Shown one piece after another: positions 25,230 through 34,236 of a DNA stretch of 64,000 nucleotides. Under the pieces are notes generated by a model, which had not been told where the DNA came from, made no database searches, and worked only from the letters and a program-made list of their open reading frames with translations. Every line of letters begins with the position of its first letter. Position 1 is the first letter of the stretch. A program made the position numbers and the translations under genes. The DNA is taken from the NCBI RefSeq assembly GCF_003112575.1, contig NZ_BEWC01000003.1:372001-436000 (forward strand). The letters are read 5' to 3'. The stretch comes from Streptomyces ardesiacus. GTDB lineage: Bacteria; Actinomycetota; Actinomycetes; Streptomycetales; Streptomycetaceae.

Positions 25230-26488
25230 CGGGGTGCCTCCTGCGGGTCGGCGGGGTCCGCCGGGTCGGTGCGGGGCGGGTCCAGGGGCACGGCGGCGGA
25301 CAGGGCGGTGCCCTCGCCGGGCGCGGACTCGACGGTCAGGGTGCCGCCGAGCTGGCGCAACCGGGCGCGCATGGCGGGCAGTCCGTGGCCGCGCACCCCG
25401 GTGGCGGCGCCGGACGGCGGCGCCGGGTCGAAGCCGTGCCCGTCGTCGGTGACGTCCAGGACGACCTCGTCGTCGAGGAGAGTGAGGCTGAGCGCGGCGG
25501 TGGACGCCCCCGCGTGCTCCCGGACGTTGGCCAGGGCCCCCTGGGCGACCCGCAGCAGCGCCGACTCGACGCGGGCGGGCAGCGCCGGGACGCGGGCACC
25601 GGCGTCGACGTGGACGCGCACGGTGAGGTGGTCGCCGGACTCCCGCTCGGCCAGCGCCCGCAGCGCCGCCTCCAGACCGCCGCCCCGGGCGAGGTCGGCC
25701 GGGGCCAGGTCGTGCACGAAGCGGCGGGCCTCGGCGAGGTTGTGCTCGGCGACGGAGGCGGCGCCCCGGACATGGGTGCGGGCCTTGTCCTGGTCCGACT
25801 CCCAGACCCGCTCGGCGGCCTGGAGCAGCATCCGCTGGCTGGACAGCCCCTGGGCGAGGGAGTCGTGGATCTCCATCGACAGCCGCTGGCGTTCGGCGAG
25901 GGTGCCCTCGCGGCGCTCGGAGGCGGCGAGTTCGCGGCGGGTGCGGATCAGGTCGTCGATCAGGGCGCGCTGCCGGGCCGCCTGCCGTTCGGTGTGCAGG
26001 AACACGGCGGCGGCGAGGGCGGCGACGGCGGGCGGGGCGAGCAGCAGGTTCGGGTCGAAGCCCCCGGCGAGCCGCAGTTGCGCGGCGACGACGAACACCG
26101 TCAGGACGGTGACCAGGCCGAGCGCAGCCCGGGCCGGCAGGGTGCGCAGGCCGGTGTAGAAGAGGGGCACCGCGCACCAGGCGAAGCTGGGCGCGAGCAC
26201 GACCAGCACCATCCACACCACGACCACCGGGCCCAGCCGGGCCAGGCGTCGCCGGGCGGACACGGCACCGGGCTCGGACGGCTGGGGCCCGCCCAGGACC
26301 GGCCCGAGCAGGTGCAGCACCGCGAGGGTGAGGGACAGCGCGAAGATCCAAGGCGTGCGGGGTTCGCCGGGGTGGCGCAGCAGGAAGCGGGCGAGGGCTC
26401 CGCCGAGCAGCAGGAAGAACGCCACGTGCATGACGGCGCCGAGCCACCGGGCGTCCGGGTGGTGGTCGTACGGCTTCGCCCTCGCCAC
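25226..26488 (-). CDS. senS: sensor histidine kinase SenS
   Basis: 420 aa from GTG 26488, with AGGAGG 10 nt upstream; the longer frame to 26596 lacks a ribosome site. Several hydrophobic segments (about residues 15-170) form a membrane sensor. The HisKA_3 box is RLSMEIHDSLAQGLSS with the phospho-His, followed by a HATPase domain with NVREHAGA and DDGHGFDP. In S. reticuli, SenS is modulated by the extracellular haem-degrading protein HbpS, whose gene is divergent here. The kinase should phosphorylate SenR. Confidence 0.9.
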   Translation of the reverse strand: MARAKPYDHHPDARWLGAVMHVAFFLLLGGALARFLLRHPGEPRTPWIFALSLTLAVLHLLGPVLGGPQPSEPGAVSARRRLARLGPVVVVWMVLVVLAPSFAWCAVPLFYTGLRTLPARAALGLVTVLTVFVVAAQLRLAGGFDPNLLLAPPAVAALAAAVFLHTERQAARQRALIDDLIRTRRELAASERREGTLAERQRLSMEIHDSLAQGLSSQRMLLQAAERVWESDQDKARTHVRGAASVAEHNLAEARRFVHDLAPADLARGGGLEAALRALAERESGDHLTVRVHVDAGARVPALPARVESALLRVAQGALANVREHAGASTAALSLTLLDDEVVLDVTDDGHGFDPAPPSGAATGVRGHGLPAMRARLRQLGGTLTVESAPGEGTALSAAVPLDPPRTDPADPADPQEAPR

Positions 26489-26797
26489 CCCGCACCCGCC
26501 TCCTCTCGTCCGCTTCTCCGGTCCGTCCGTCGCCCGTTCCTCTGGTGCTTCGCCGTCCGTCTCCTGGTGCTTCGCCGTCCGCCGCGCTGTCTCCAACGTG
26601 TCGCAGAAGACGGCTGAGCTGCGCGAACACTCCCATGGTGCCCTCTTCGGACGTCTTTCGGGTCAACCGATCGGACGACCCCGCCGTCGCCCGTTCCGTC
26701 GCCCACGAGCAGCCAGAACGGCGACGGCGGGCGCCGGGTTCCGGCCGGAGGGTGGAGAGCACGAACCCGACCGCCCCCACCGGAGGAGCAGCCCACC
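26489..26797. promoter_or_regulatory. senS-hbpS divergent promoter region with an 18-nt direct repeat
   Basis: This 309-nt region has no gene. It contains two identical copies of CTGGTGCTTCGCCGTCCG at 26542-26559 and 26564-26581, spaced 22 nt start to start, about two helical turns. They lie about 55-95 nt upstream of senS and are good candidates for an operator, perhaps of SenR itself. Confidence 0.5.
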
Positions 26798-27364
26798 ATG
26801 AAGAAGACCCTCTCCCGTCGTGCCCGCGTCGCCACGGGCGGTGCCGTGCTCGCCGCCGTCGCCGCCGGCACCTTCGGCACGGTGGCCGCGAACGCCTCCG
26901 CGCCCGAGAGCGCCCGGGACTCCGCGGTGTCCGCCGCTCCCGTCGCCGCGGGCAAGCGTGACACCACCACCTCCACGCATCTGACGATCGACGCCGCCAC
27001 CAAGGCCGCGCAGGCCGCGTTGAAGGCCGCCAAGAAGGAGGGCCAGCGGGTCACGGTCGCGGTCGTCGACCGCAACGGCAACACGATCCTCACCCTGCGC
27101 GGCGACGGCGCGGGCCCGCAGTCGTACGAGTCGGCCGAGAAGAAGGCGTACACGGCCGTCTCCTGGAACGCGCCGACCAGCGAGCTGGAGGGCCGCCTGG
27201 AGAACGCGCCCAACCTGAAGGACATCCCGGGCACGCTGTTCCTGGGCGGCGGCGTGCCGGTCACCGCCGACAAGGCGCCGATCGCCGGCATCGGCGTCGC
27301 GGGCGCCCCGTCCGGCACCCTGGACGAGAAGTTCGCACAGGCGGGCGCGGCATCGCTGAACTAG
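26798..27364 (+). CDS. hbpS: secreted haem-binding redox sensor HbpS
   Basis: 188 aa from ATG 26798, with GGAGGA upstream. The N-terminus (KKTLSRRARVATGG) is a twin-arginine-like signal ending in ANASA. The mature part is the GlcG/HbpS (DUF336) fold: VTVAVVDRNGNTILTLRGDG, GPQSYESAEKKAYTAVSWNA and GIGVAGAPSG. HbpS binds haem and iron outside the cell, and its oxidation state tunes SenS. The divergent arrangement with senS supports the name. Gene size matches the S. reticuli protein as I remember it. Confidence 0.93.
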   Translation: MKKTLSRRARVATGGAVLAAVAAGTFGTVAANASAPESARDSAVSAAPVAAGKRDTTTSTHLTIDAATKAAQAALKAAKKEGQRVTVAVVDRNGNTILTLRGDGAGPQSYESAEKKAYTAVSWNAPTSELEGRLENAPNLKDIPGTLFLGGGVPVTADKAPIAGIGVAGAPSGTLDEKFAQAGAASLN

Positions 27365-27410
27365 GCCCTTCCGGAGCGCTTCGGGGTCCCAACAGCCGTT
27401 GCCGGCGGGC

Positions 27411-27424
27411 GTTTCACGTGAAAC
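27411..27424. other. parS centromere site
   Basis: GTTTCACGTGAAAC is a perfect match to the 14-nt Streptomyces parS palindrome bound by ParB. It lies 46 nt after the hbpS stop and 19 nt before the next gene. Clustered parS sites in Streptomyces surround oriC, so the window should be in the central chromosome region. Confidence 0.93.
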
Positions 27425-27442
27425 ACCCCATAGGATCACGAG

Positions 27443-28858
27443 GTGCGCACCCCCCGTCTGCTCGTGACCGCCGCCACCGCCCTCGCCCTCACGGCGTGCA
27501 GCGGAGGCGGCTCGGTCGATGGCACCCCCGGTGGCTCGGGGGTGCGCGACCCGTACTTCCCCAAGGCCGGCAACAGCGGCTACGACGTCGGCCACTACGA
27601 CCTGACCCTGGACTACGACCCGGACACGGACGCGGACGCCGGGCACCTCGCCGGCACCGCGGTGATCACCGCCCGCGCGACCGAGGACCTGTCCGCCTTC
27701 AACCTCGACCTCAAGGGCCTGGACGTCGAGAAGGTCGAGGTCGAGGGCCGGGAGGCGCGCTTCCACCGGGCCGGGCAGGAGCTGACCGTGCGCCCGGCGG
27801 ACGAGTTGCACGACGGGGAGACGTTCCGCGTGAGCGTCCGTTACTCCGGCGGCCCGGAGACCATCACCGACCCGGACGACTCCGAGGAGGGCTGGCTGCC
27901 CACCGCCGACGGCGCGGTCGGACTGGGCGAGCCGACGGGCTCGATGGCCTGGTTCCCCGGCAACCACCACCCCTCCGACAAGGCGACGTACGACATCAGG
28001 ATGACCGTGCCGAAGGGCCTGGGCGTGGTCTCCAACGGCGAACTGCGCGAGGAGCGCACCCGGAACGGCCGTACGACGTTCACCTGGCACACCGCCGAGC
28101 CGATGTCCAGCCACGTGGTCACGGTCGCCGTGGGCACGTGGAAGACCGCCCGCTCCACCACGGACGACGGCCTGTCCGTCTACACGGCGGTGGACCCGAC
28201 TCAGGCCGACGCGAGCCGGAAGGTCCTCAAGCGGATTCCCGAGATCATGGAGTGGGGACAGGAGAACTTCGGCCCCTACCCCTTCTCCTCCACCGGCGCG
28301 ATCGTCGACCGCGACGAGGACGCCGGATACGCCCTGGAGACCCAGAACCGGCCCTATTTCCCCGGCGCCCCCGACACCGTCCTGCTCGTCCACGAGCTGA
28401 CCCACCAGTGGTACGGGAACTCCGTCAGCCCGAAGACCTGGCGGGACATGTGGCTCAACGAGGGCTTCGCCACCTACGCGGAGTGGCTGTGGGAGGAGGA
28501 CCACGGCGGCGACACCGCCCAGGAGTCCTTCGACGCGCTGTACGACGGGACGTACTACGACGACGCGGCCGCGAACGAGTCGGTCTGGGCGTTCCCGCCC
28601 GCGGACCCGCCCGACGCGGCGCACATCTCGGAGAGCCCGGTCTACCAGCGGGGCGCGATGGTCCTGCACAAGATCCGCGAGACGGTCGGCGACGACGCCT
28701 TCTGGAAGCTGCTGCGCGGCTGGTCCGCCGCCCACCGGCACGGCAACGCGGACACCGACGACTTCACGGCGTACGTGGAGAAGTCCGCGCCGGACGAGGA
28801 CTTCACGGAGATCTGGAAGGACTGGCTGCGCGGGGACGGCAGGCCGGACAGCCCGTGA
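27443..28858 (+). CDS. M1-family zinc metallopeptidase lipoprotein
   Basis: 471 aa from GTG 27443. The signal peptide ends in the lipobox LTAC, so the enzyme is predicted to be membrane-anchored outside. The zinc motif HELTHQWYGN and the third ligand in NEGFATYAEW are intact, and the M1 N-terminal beta-domain (VGHYDLTLDYDPDT) is recognisable. The GAMEN substrate motif is replaced by ALETQNRPYF (LETQN), as in many bacterial secreted M1 enzymes. It should cleave N-terminal residues from peptides. The C-terminal helical domain of full aminopeptidases is absent. A parS site lies in its promoter region. Confidence 0.92.
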   Translation: MRTPRLLVTAATALALTACSGGGSVDGTPGGSGVRDPYFPKAGNSGYDVGHYDLTLDYDPDTDADAGHLAGTAVITARATEDLSAFNLDLKGLDVEKVEVEGREARFHRAGQELTVRPADELHDGETFRVSVRYSGGPETITDPDDSEEGWLPTADGAVGLGEPTGSMAWFPGNHHPSDKATYDIRMTVPKGLGVVSNGELREERTRNGRTTFTWHTAEPMSSHVVTVAVGTWKTARSTTDDGLSVYTAVDPTQADASRKVLKRIPEIMEWGQENFGPYPFSSTGAIVDRDEDAGYALETQNRPYFPGAPDTVLLVHELTHQWYGNSVSPKTWRDMWLNEGFATYAEWLWEEDHGGDTAQESFDALYDGTYYDDAAANESVWAFPPADPPDAAHISESPVYQRGAMVLHKIRETVGDDAFWKLLRGWSAAHRHGNADTDDFTAYVEKSAPDEDFTEIWKDWLRGDGRPDSP

Positions 28859-28917
28859 GGAGCACCGGTGCGCCCACCGGTCCGGGCGCGCGTCCGGTCC
28901 GTGACACCATCACCTGC

Positions 28918-29418
28918 GTGCTCGACATCGGCTACGCCCTCTCCACCCGCTTCCCGGACCCGCCGCAGACGGACTACCGGCGCGCGGACGTCCACGCCCT
29001 GCGCCACGACCTGTTCTGCGGGGACGTGTACCTCGCCGACACCAAGGCGGACCGGGAACTGTCCACAGCCTGGGGATGGGTGCCGGTGCTCGACTTCGCC
29101 TGGGCGCTGTGCGACATCGTGGAGCAGATCGACCGGGACCCGGCGGGATCCCGGGCCGCCCGGCCGCAGCGGGCCGAGCTGGACTTCACCGAGTCCACCG
29201 ACCGTCTGCTCTTCGAGCGCCGCTTCGGCTGGGTCGACATCGAGGCGGAGTGGCTCCCGGCGGCCGAGCCCCCGCTGTCCTTCTCCCACGGCGAACTGCG
29301 CCGGGAGGCCCGGGACTTCCTGCACGACCTCCTCGCCGACCTCACCGACCTCCACGAGGACCTGGCGGACAACCCGGCGGTCTGGTCCCTCCAGGCCCGC
29401 TTCCCGCGCCTGCCCTGA
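28918..29418 (+). CDS. conserved hypothetical protein
   Basis: 166 aa from GTG 28918, 59 nt after the M1 peptidase stop. The sequence has mixed helices and strands with no signal peptide or membrane segment. Distinctive stretches are RHDLFCGDVYLAD, GWVPVLDFAWALCDIVEQI, and LLFERRFGWVDIEAEWLP. It resembles small immunity-like or SUFU-like actinobacterial proteins in general look only; I do not recognise the family. It may be co-transcribed with the peptidase, but that gene starts with its own promoter. Confidence 0.75.
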   Translation: MLDIGYALSTRFPDPPQTDYRRADVHALRHDLFCGDVYLADTKADRELSTAWGWVPVLDFAWALCDIVEQIDRDPAGSRAARPQRAELDFTESTDRLLFERRFGWVDIEAEWLPAAEPPLSFSHGELRREARDFLHDLLADLTDLHEDLADNPAVWSLQARFPRLP

Positions 29419-29448
29419 CCGCCCCGACGGCCGCAGCGGCCCGCGCCG

Positions 29449-30153
29449 CTAGCCCTCCGCCAGCACCCGCACCCCCAGCTCCGCCGCCAGGACCGGTGCG
29501 AGATCGAGGAGCTGGGCGGGGCTGATCACGGCGCCGGAGAGGCGGTCCACGCCGCGCGAGAGTTCCAGTGGGGCGGCGCCGCGCAGGTCGACGTCGGTGA
29601 GGGTGGCCGCGCTGAGGTCTGCCTGCTTCAGGGCGCAGTCCACGAACTCGACCCGCTCCAGGCGGGCGCCGCCGAAGTCCGGCTCGACCAGGACGCAGCC
29701 CTCGAAGACGACGTCCTTGAGGCGGGCCCGGCGCAGATTGAGGTAGTCGATCTTGCCGCCGCGGATCAGGACGCGTTCCAGCACGGCGCCGTGCAGCTGG
29801 GTGCCGCCGAGGCGGGCGTCGAGCAGCTCGACGTCGCGCAGGGTCGCCTCCGCGAGGTTCGTGCCCACGCCCCTGACGCCGGTGAGCACCGTGTCGAGCA
29901 GCCGGGCCCGGGGCAGTGACGCCTCGTCCAGGGCGCAGCCCGTCAGCGCGCAGTCCATGAAGCGGGCGCCCGCGCCGTCCTGGCCGGTGAGGTCCGTCTC
30001 CCGGAAGTCCAGCGCGTCGTAGTCCCCGTCGGGCTCCAGTCCCCCGCCGTCCTCGTACGGCGTGAGCGGCGGCAGGCGCAGCTCCGGGCGTCTCGCCCCG
30101 CGCACCGTCGTCGTACCGCGCCCGCCCGTCGTCCCCGCCGCTCTCCTCGCCAT
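29449..30153 (-). CDS. pentapeptide-repeat protein
   Basis: 234 aa from ATG 30153; the open frame continues to 30228 but no better start is visible. From about residue 45 to 200 the chain follows the A(D/N)LXX pattern: ALDFRETDLTGQDGAGARF, ATLRDVELLDARL, ARLKDVVFEGCVL, ARLERVEFVDCAL and ADLSAATLTDVDL. These repeats build a right-handed square beta-helix. Some family members mimic DNA and protect gyrase, but nothing here fixes that role. The gene is alone on this strand, with its start 158 nt from the next plus-strand gene. Confidence 0.85.
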   Translation of the reverse strand: MARRAAGTTGGRGTTTVRGARRPELRLPPLTPYEDGGGLEPDGDYDALDFRETDLTGQDGAGARFMDCALTGCALDEASLPRARLLDTVLTGVRGVGTNLAEATLRDVELLDARLGGTQLHGAVLERVLIRGGKIDYLNLRRARLKDVVFEGCVLVEPDFGGARLERVEFVDCALKQADLSAATLTDVDLRGAAPLELSRGVDRLSGAVISPAQLLDLAPVLAAELGVRVLAEG

Positions 30154-30311
30154 GGACCCATGCTGCACCCCGGCACTGACAACCGCCTCCGACCTGCGCA
30201 AACACCGCTCTCCCCGGCCGTATGTCACATCCGGCGCCCCCTCGGACGTCGTAGGAGCGGACAGGCGCCGCGCCCGGCGCCGCGACCGCGACCCGAGGGA
30301 GAACCCGAGCC

Positions 30312-31472
30312 ATGCACCGCATCACCGTCATCGGCGGCGGCTTCGCCGGACTGACCGCGGCCATCACGGCCGCCGAGGCCGGTGCCAAGGTCACCGTCCA
30401 CGAGGCCCACCACACCCTCGGGGGCCGGGCCCGGACGGCCGACGGCCCCTACCGGACCAACGAGGGCCCGCACGCCCTCTACAACGGCGGCCCGCACTGG
30501 GCGTGGCTGCGCCGGCGGGACCTGATCGGCCCGCTCGCGCCGATCCCGCCGCTGGAGGCGGCCCGGCTCCGGCTGCGGCACAAGGGGGCGCTGCGCCGCA
30601 CCCCGCCGTTCGCCATGCTGAAGCTGCTGCGCCGGGGCGTCGGGCCCGCGCCGGTCGACACCGACTTCCTGACCTGGGCGACCGGGATCGCGGGCGAGGA
30701 GGGCGCCCGGGCCGCCGCCCACTACTGCGCGGTCGCCCTCTTCCACCACGATCCGGGTTCGCTGTCCGCCGCCTTCGTGCAGGAGCGGCTGCGGCGGGCC
30801 GCCAAGCTGCCGCCCGAGGCGCACTACCCGCGCGGCGGCTGGGCCGGGGTCGTGGACCGGATGGCCGCCCTGGCCTGGAACCTCGGGGTACGGGTGGAGA
30901 CGCTCTCCCGCGTGGACACGCTGCCCACCGACACGCCCGTCGTCGTCGCCACCTCCCTCGACGCGGCCCGCCGCCTGCTGGACGACCCCACGCTGACGTG
31001 GCCGAGCGGCCGCACCACCCTGGTCGACCTGGCCGTACGCACCCGGCGCGGGGACGCCTTCGCCGTCTCCGACCTGGACGCGCCGGGGTGGATCGAGCGG
31101 TTCACGGCGCAGGACCGCACGCTCGCGCCGGCGGGCGAGCAGCTGATCCAGGGGCAGATCCCCCTCGCGCCGGACGCGTCGAAGGCCGAGGGCGTCGCAC
31201 GCGCCGAGCACCTGCTCGACCTGGGCTTCCCCGGCTGGCGCGAGCGGCTGACCTGGCGGCGCGAGGCGGTCGCGAACGGCCGTACCGGCGCGGTGGACCT
31301 GCCCGGCACCACCTGGCGCGACCGGCCGGCCCTCGACCGCGGCGACGGCGTCTACCTCGCCGGGGACCAGGTCGCCGCGCCCGGCCTGCTCTCCGAGGTC
31401 TCCTTCAACAGCGCCCTGACGGCGGTCTCCCTCGCCCTGGGGCGGCACGGGCTTGACCTCAAGCGAGCTTGA
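30312..31472 (+). CDS. FAD-dependent oxidoreductase (phytoene desaturase-like)
   Basis: 386 aa from ATG 30312, preceded by GAGGGAGAA. The N-terminal Rossmann motif ITVIGGGFAGLTAAITAAEAG is followed by HTLGGRARTADGPYRTNEGP, as in the CrtI/protoporphyrinogen-oxidase superfamily. A late FAD contact is GVYLAGDQVAAPGLLSEVSF. The substrate is unknown and no carotenoid genes are adjacent, so a carotenoid role is unproven. Its stop codon lies within a SoxR box that serves the following gene. Confidence 0.85.
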   Translation: MHRITVIGGGFAGLTAAITAAEAGAKVTVHEAHHTLGGRARTADGPYRTNEGPHALYNGGPHWAWLRRRDLIGPLAPIPPLEAARLRLRHKGALRRTPPFAMLKLLRRGVGPAPVDTDFLTWATGIAGEEGARAAAHYCAVALFHHDPGSLSAAFVQERLRRAAKLPPEAHYPRGGWAGVVDRMAALAWNLGVRVETLSRVDTLPTDTPVVVATSLDAARRLLDDPTLTWPSGRTTLVDLAVRTRRGDAFAVSDLDAPGWIERFTAQDRTLAPAGEQLIQGQIPLAPDASKAEGVARAEHLLDLGFPGWRERLTWRREAVANGRTGAVDLPGTTWRDRPALDRGDGVYLAGDQVAAPGLLSEVSFNSALTAVSLALGRHGLDLKRA

Positions 31473-31474
31473 GG
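31457..31474. promoter_or_regulatory. SoxR box
   Basis: CCTCAAGCGAGCTTGAGG has perfect 7-bp arms and matches the SoxR operator CCTCAAG-N4-CTTGAGG. The symmetry extends to 10 bp per arm (31455-31476). It sits between TTGACC (31453-31458) and TTGGGT (31478-31483), 19 nt apart, the wide spacing used by MerR-type activators. Confidence 0.9.
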
Positions 31475-31532
31475 TCGTTGGGTGGGGAGCACAGCAGCCG
31501 CAGCAGCGCACTCTTCCCCTGGGGGTTCCGTC

Positions 31533-32513
31533 ATGCACGCCATCCGTCTGCACGCCTTCGGTCCGGCCGGGAACCTCGTCCTGGACGAGGTCGAGGACCC
31601 GGCGCCGGGACCGGGCCAGGTCCGGATCGCCGTCCGTGCGGCGGGCGTCCATCTCCTGGACGGCGCCCTGCGCGAGGGCGTCCGGGGGCCGGTGCCCGCC
31701 CTCCCCGAGCTGCCCACGATCCCCGGCCGCGAGGTCGCCGGGGTCGTCGACGCACTCGGGGAGGGCACGCCGGAGAGCTGGCTGGGCCGGCGCGTCGTCG
31801 CCCACCTCGGCTTCGCCCCGGGCGGCTACGCCGAACTCGCCGTCACCGACCTCGCCCGCGTCCACGAGGTCCCCGCGAACCTGGACTTCGCCCAGGCCGT
31901 CGCCATGATCGGCACCGGGCGTACGACGATGGGGATCGTGCAGTTCGCCGAGCTGGGCCCCGGCGCCGTGGCCGTGGTCCCGGCCGCCGCGGGCGGCATC
32001 GGCACGCTGCTGGTGCAGTACGCGAAGAACGCCGGCGCCACGGTGATCGGCCTCGCCGGCGGCCCGGCCAAGACCGCCCTCGTCGCGGCGAACGGCGCCG
32101 ATCTCGCCGTCGACTACACGGACCCCGGGTGGCCAGCGAAGGTCCGCGCCCACCTGGACGGCGAGGCCGCCACCGTCGTCTTCGACGGCGTCGGCGGGGA
32201 CGTGGCGCGCGAGGCCGTCGCCCTGCTCGGACCCGGCGGGCGGCACGTGGTCTTCGGCTGGTCGGCCCAGGGCCTGCGCGACGGTGCCCCCTACCTGGTC
32301 GACGGCGTCTCCGAGCAGGTGCTCGGCCCGGCGATGAGGGAGCGGACCGGCGGCGCCGACCCCGTGCGCACCCTCGAACTGCGCGCCCTCGCCGAGGCCG
32401 CCGGGGGCCGGCTCGTCCCGGCCGTGCACCGCTTCCCGCTCGCCGAGGCCGCCGCCGCGCACCGCGCCCTGGAGAACCGGGCGACGACCGGCAAGGTGGT
32501 CCTGGAACCATGA
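31533..32513 (+). CDS. NADPH:quinone oxidoreductase (zinc-type MDR family), SoxR target
   Basis: 326 aa from ATG 31533. The N-terminal GroES-like fold (AIRLHAFGPAGNLVLDEVED ... TIPGREVAGVVDALGEG) is followed by the nucleotide-binding Rossmann motif VVPAAAGGIGTLLVQYAKNA. Zinc-binding cysteines are absent, as in quinone oxidoreductases. It should use NADPH to reduce quinones. The SoxR box just upstream fits the S. coelicolor SoxR regulon, in which a homologous reductase responds to redox-active compounds such as actinorhodin. The MFS pump gene 80 nt downstream may share the transcript. Confidence 0.9.
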   Translation: MHAIRLHAFGPAGNLVLDEVEDPAPGPGQVRIAVRAAGVHLLDGALREGVRGPVPALPELPTIPGREVAGVVDALGEGTPESWLGRRVVAHLGFAPGGYAELAVTDLARVHEVPANLDFAQAVAMIGTGRTTMGIVQFAELGPGAVAVVPAAAGGIGTLLVQYAKNAGATVIGLAGGPAKTALVAANGADLAVDYTDPGWPAKVRAHLDGEAATVVFDGVGGDVAREAVALLGPGGRHVVFGWSAQGLRDGAPYLVDGVSEQVLGPAMRERTGGADPVRTLELRALAEAAGGRLVPAVHRFPLAEAAAAHRALENRATTGKVVLEP

Positions 32514-32593
32514 CCGGCGGCCGGTGGCGCCGAGCCGGGCGACGGCCCGCGCAACGGGATGCGACTCGTCCCGAATCGTGGTCTTCTGGCCCA

Positions 32594-34108
32594 ATGAGTG
32601 GCTCCCGGACAGGTCGGACAGGCGAACCCGCGGCCACGCCCCCGGAGGCCGATCCGCATCGCTGGTGGGGGCTGGTGGTGATCGCCCTGGCCCAGTTGAT
32701 GGTCGTCCTCGACGCGACGATCGTGAACATCGCGCTGCCCTCGGCCCAGCGCGACCTGCACATGTCCGACGCCAACCGCCAGTGGGTGATCACCGCGTAC
32801 ACCCTCGCGTTCGGCGGTCTGCTGCTGCTCGGCGGGCGGGTCGCGGACCTGGTGGGACGCAAACGCACCTTCGTCATCGGGCTGATCGGCTTCGCCGCCG
32901 CCTCCGGGATCGGCGGCGCCGCCACCACGTCGGCGATGCTCTTCGGCGCCCGTGCCCTCCAGGGCGTGTTCGCCGCCGTCCTCGCGCCGTCCGCGCTGTC
33001 CCTGCTGACGACGACCTTCACCGACCCGAAGGAGCGCGGGAAGGCCTTCGGCATCTACGGCGCGCTGGCCGGCTCCGGCTCCGCGATCGGCTTCATCGTC
33101 GGCGGCGTGCTCACCGAGTACCTGAACTGGCGCTGGTGTCTGTACGTCAACGTCCCCATCGCGATCATCGCGGTGATCGGCGCCTTCGCCCTGCTGCACG
33201 ACCGGCCCGGCCACGCCGACGCCGGGCTCGACGTGCCCGGCGTGGTCCTCGGCTGCGGCGGCCTGGTCGCGCTCGTCTACGGCTTCAGCGAGGCCCAGCC
33301 CCGCGGCTGGACCGACCCGCTGGTGCTGTCCCTGTTCGCGCTGGCCGTGGCCCTGCTGGCGGCGTTCGTGTGGTGGCAGACCCGGGCGCCCACCCCCCTG
33401 CTGCCGCTGCACGTCATCCGGGAACGCAACCGCGCCGGCTGCTTCCTGACGATGATGCTGGCGGTCATCGGCATGTTCGGGCTGTTCCTGTTCATGACCT
33501 ACTACCTCCAGGTCATCCTCGGCTACTCCCCCGTGCGGACCGGCCTGGCCTTCCTGCCGCTGACCGCCGCGATCATCGTGGGCTCCACCCAGATCTCCGC
33601 CCGGCTGCTGCCGCACGTCAGCCCGCGCACGCTGATGGTGCCCGGCATGCTCCTCGCCTCGGGCGGCATGGTGATCCTCACGCGGATCACCGTGCACTCG
33701 GAGTACGTGTCCGAGATCCTCCCCGCGCTGCTCCTGATGGGCCTCGGCATGGGCCTGACCTTCATGCCGGTGTTCTCCACGGCCACCGCCGGGGTCGCCC
33801 CCCGGGACTCCGGCGTGACCTCCGCGACTGTCAACACCTCGCAGCAGGTGGGCGGCTCGATCGGCACGGCGCTGCTCAACACCATCGCGACCAGCACCAG
33901 CGCGTCCTGGATCACCGCGCACCTGACGAACCCCGCCCAGCGGGAGCTGATCGTGCGGGAGGGCATCGTGCACGGCTACACGGTCGCCATCTGGGTGGCC
34001 GCCGGGGTGATGCTGCTGGCGGGCGTGGTCGCGGGCGTGATGGTGACGGCGAAGGCGCCGAAGCACGGGAACCCGGCGGACCGCCCGGTGCCGGAGCCGG
34101 TGGCCTGA
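32594..34108 (+). CDS. MFS drug-efflux transporter (DHA2, 14-TM)
   Basis: 504 aa from ATG 32594, with no strong ribosome site. The DHA2 signature LDATIVNIALPSAQRDL is in TM1, motif A is GGRVADLVGRKR, and LAGSGSAIGFIVGGVLTEYL is motif C-like. Fourteen hydrophobic segments can be traced, ending in VMLLAGVVAGVMV. Such proton-driven pumps export drugs or pigments. Placement 80 nt behind the SoxR-controlled reductase suggests joint induction by redox-cycling compounds. Confidence 0.92.
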   Translation: MSGSRTGRTGEPAATPPEADPHRWWGLVVIALAQLMVVLDATIVNIALPSAQRDLHMSDANRQWVITAYTLAFGGLLLLGGRVADLVGRKRTFVIGLIGFAAASGIGGAATTSAMLFGARALQGVFAAVLAPSALSLLTTTFTDPKERGKAFGIYGALAGSGSAIGFIVGGVLTEYLNWRWCLYVNVPIAIIAVIGAFALLHDRPGHADAGLDVPGVVLGCGGLVALVYGFSEAQPRGWTDPLVLSLFALAVALLAAFVWWQTRAPTPLLPLHVIRERNRAGCFLTMMLAVIGMFGLFLFMTYYLQVILGYSPVRTGLAFLPLTAAIIVGSTQISARLLPHVSPRTLMVPGMLLASGGMVILTRITVHSEYVSEILPALLLMGLGMGLTFMPVFSTATAGVAPRDSGVTSATVNTSQQVGGSIGTALLNTIATSTSASWITAHLTNPAQRELIVREGIVHGYTVAIWVAAGVMLLAGVVAGVMVTAKAPKHGNPADRPVPEPVA

Positions 34109-34236
34109 GACGGGCCGCGGTGGGAGCAACCGGCCCCGTGCGGTGCCGGACGCGCCGTCCCCGGCCCGCGCCGGCACGGCCTCCTCGGCCGCGGTGAGGT
34201 CCCGTGCCGGGCCGCCGCCCGCGCTCTCGGGAGGCG

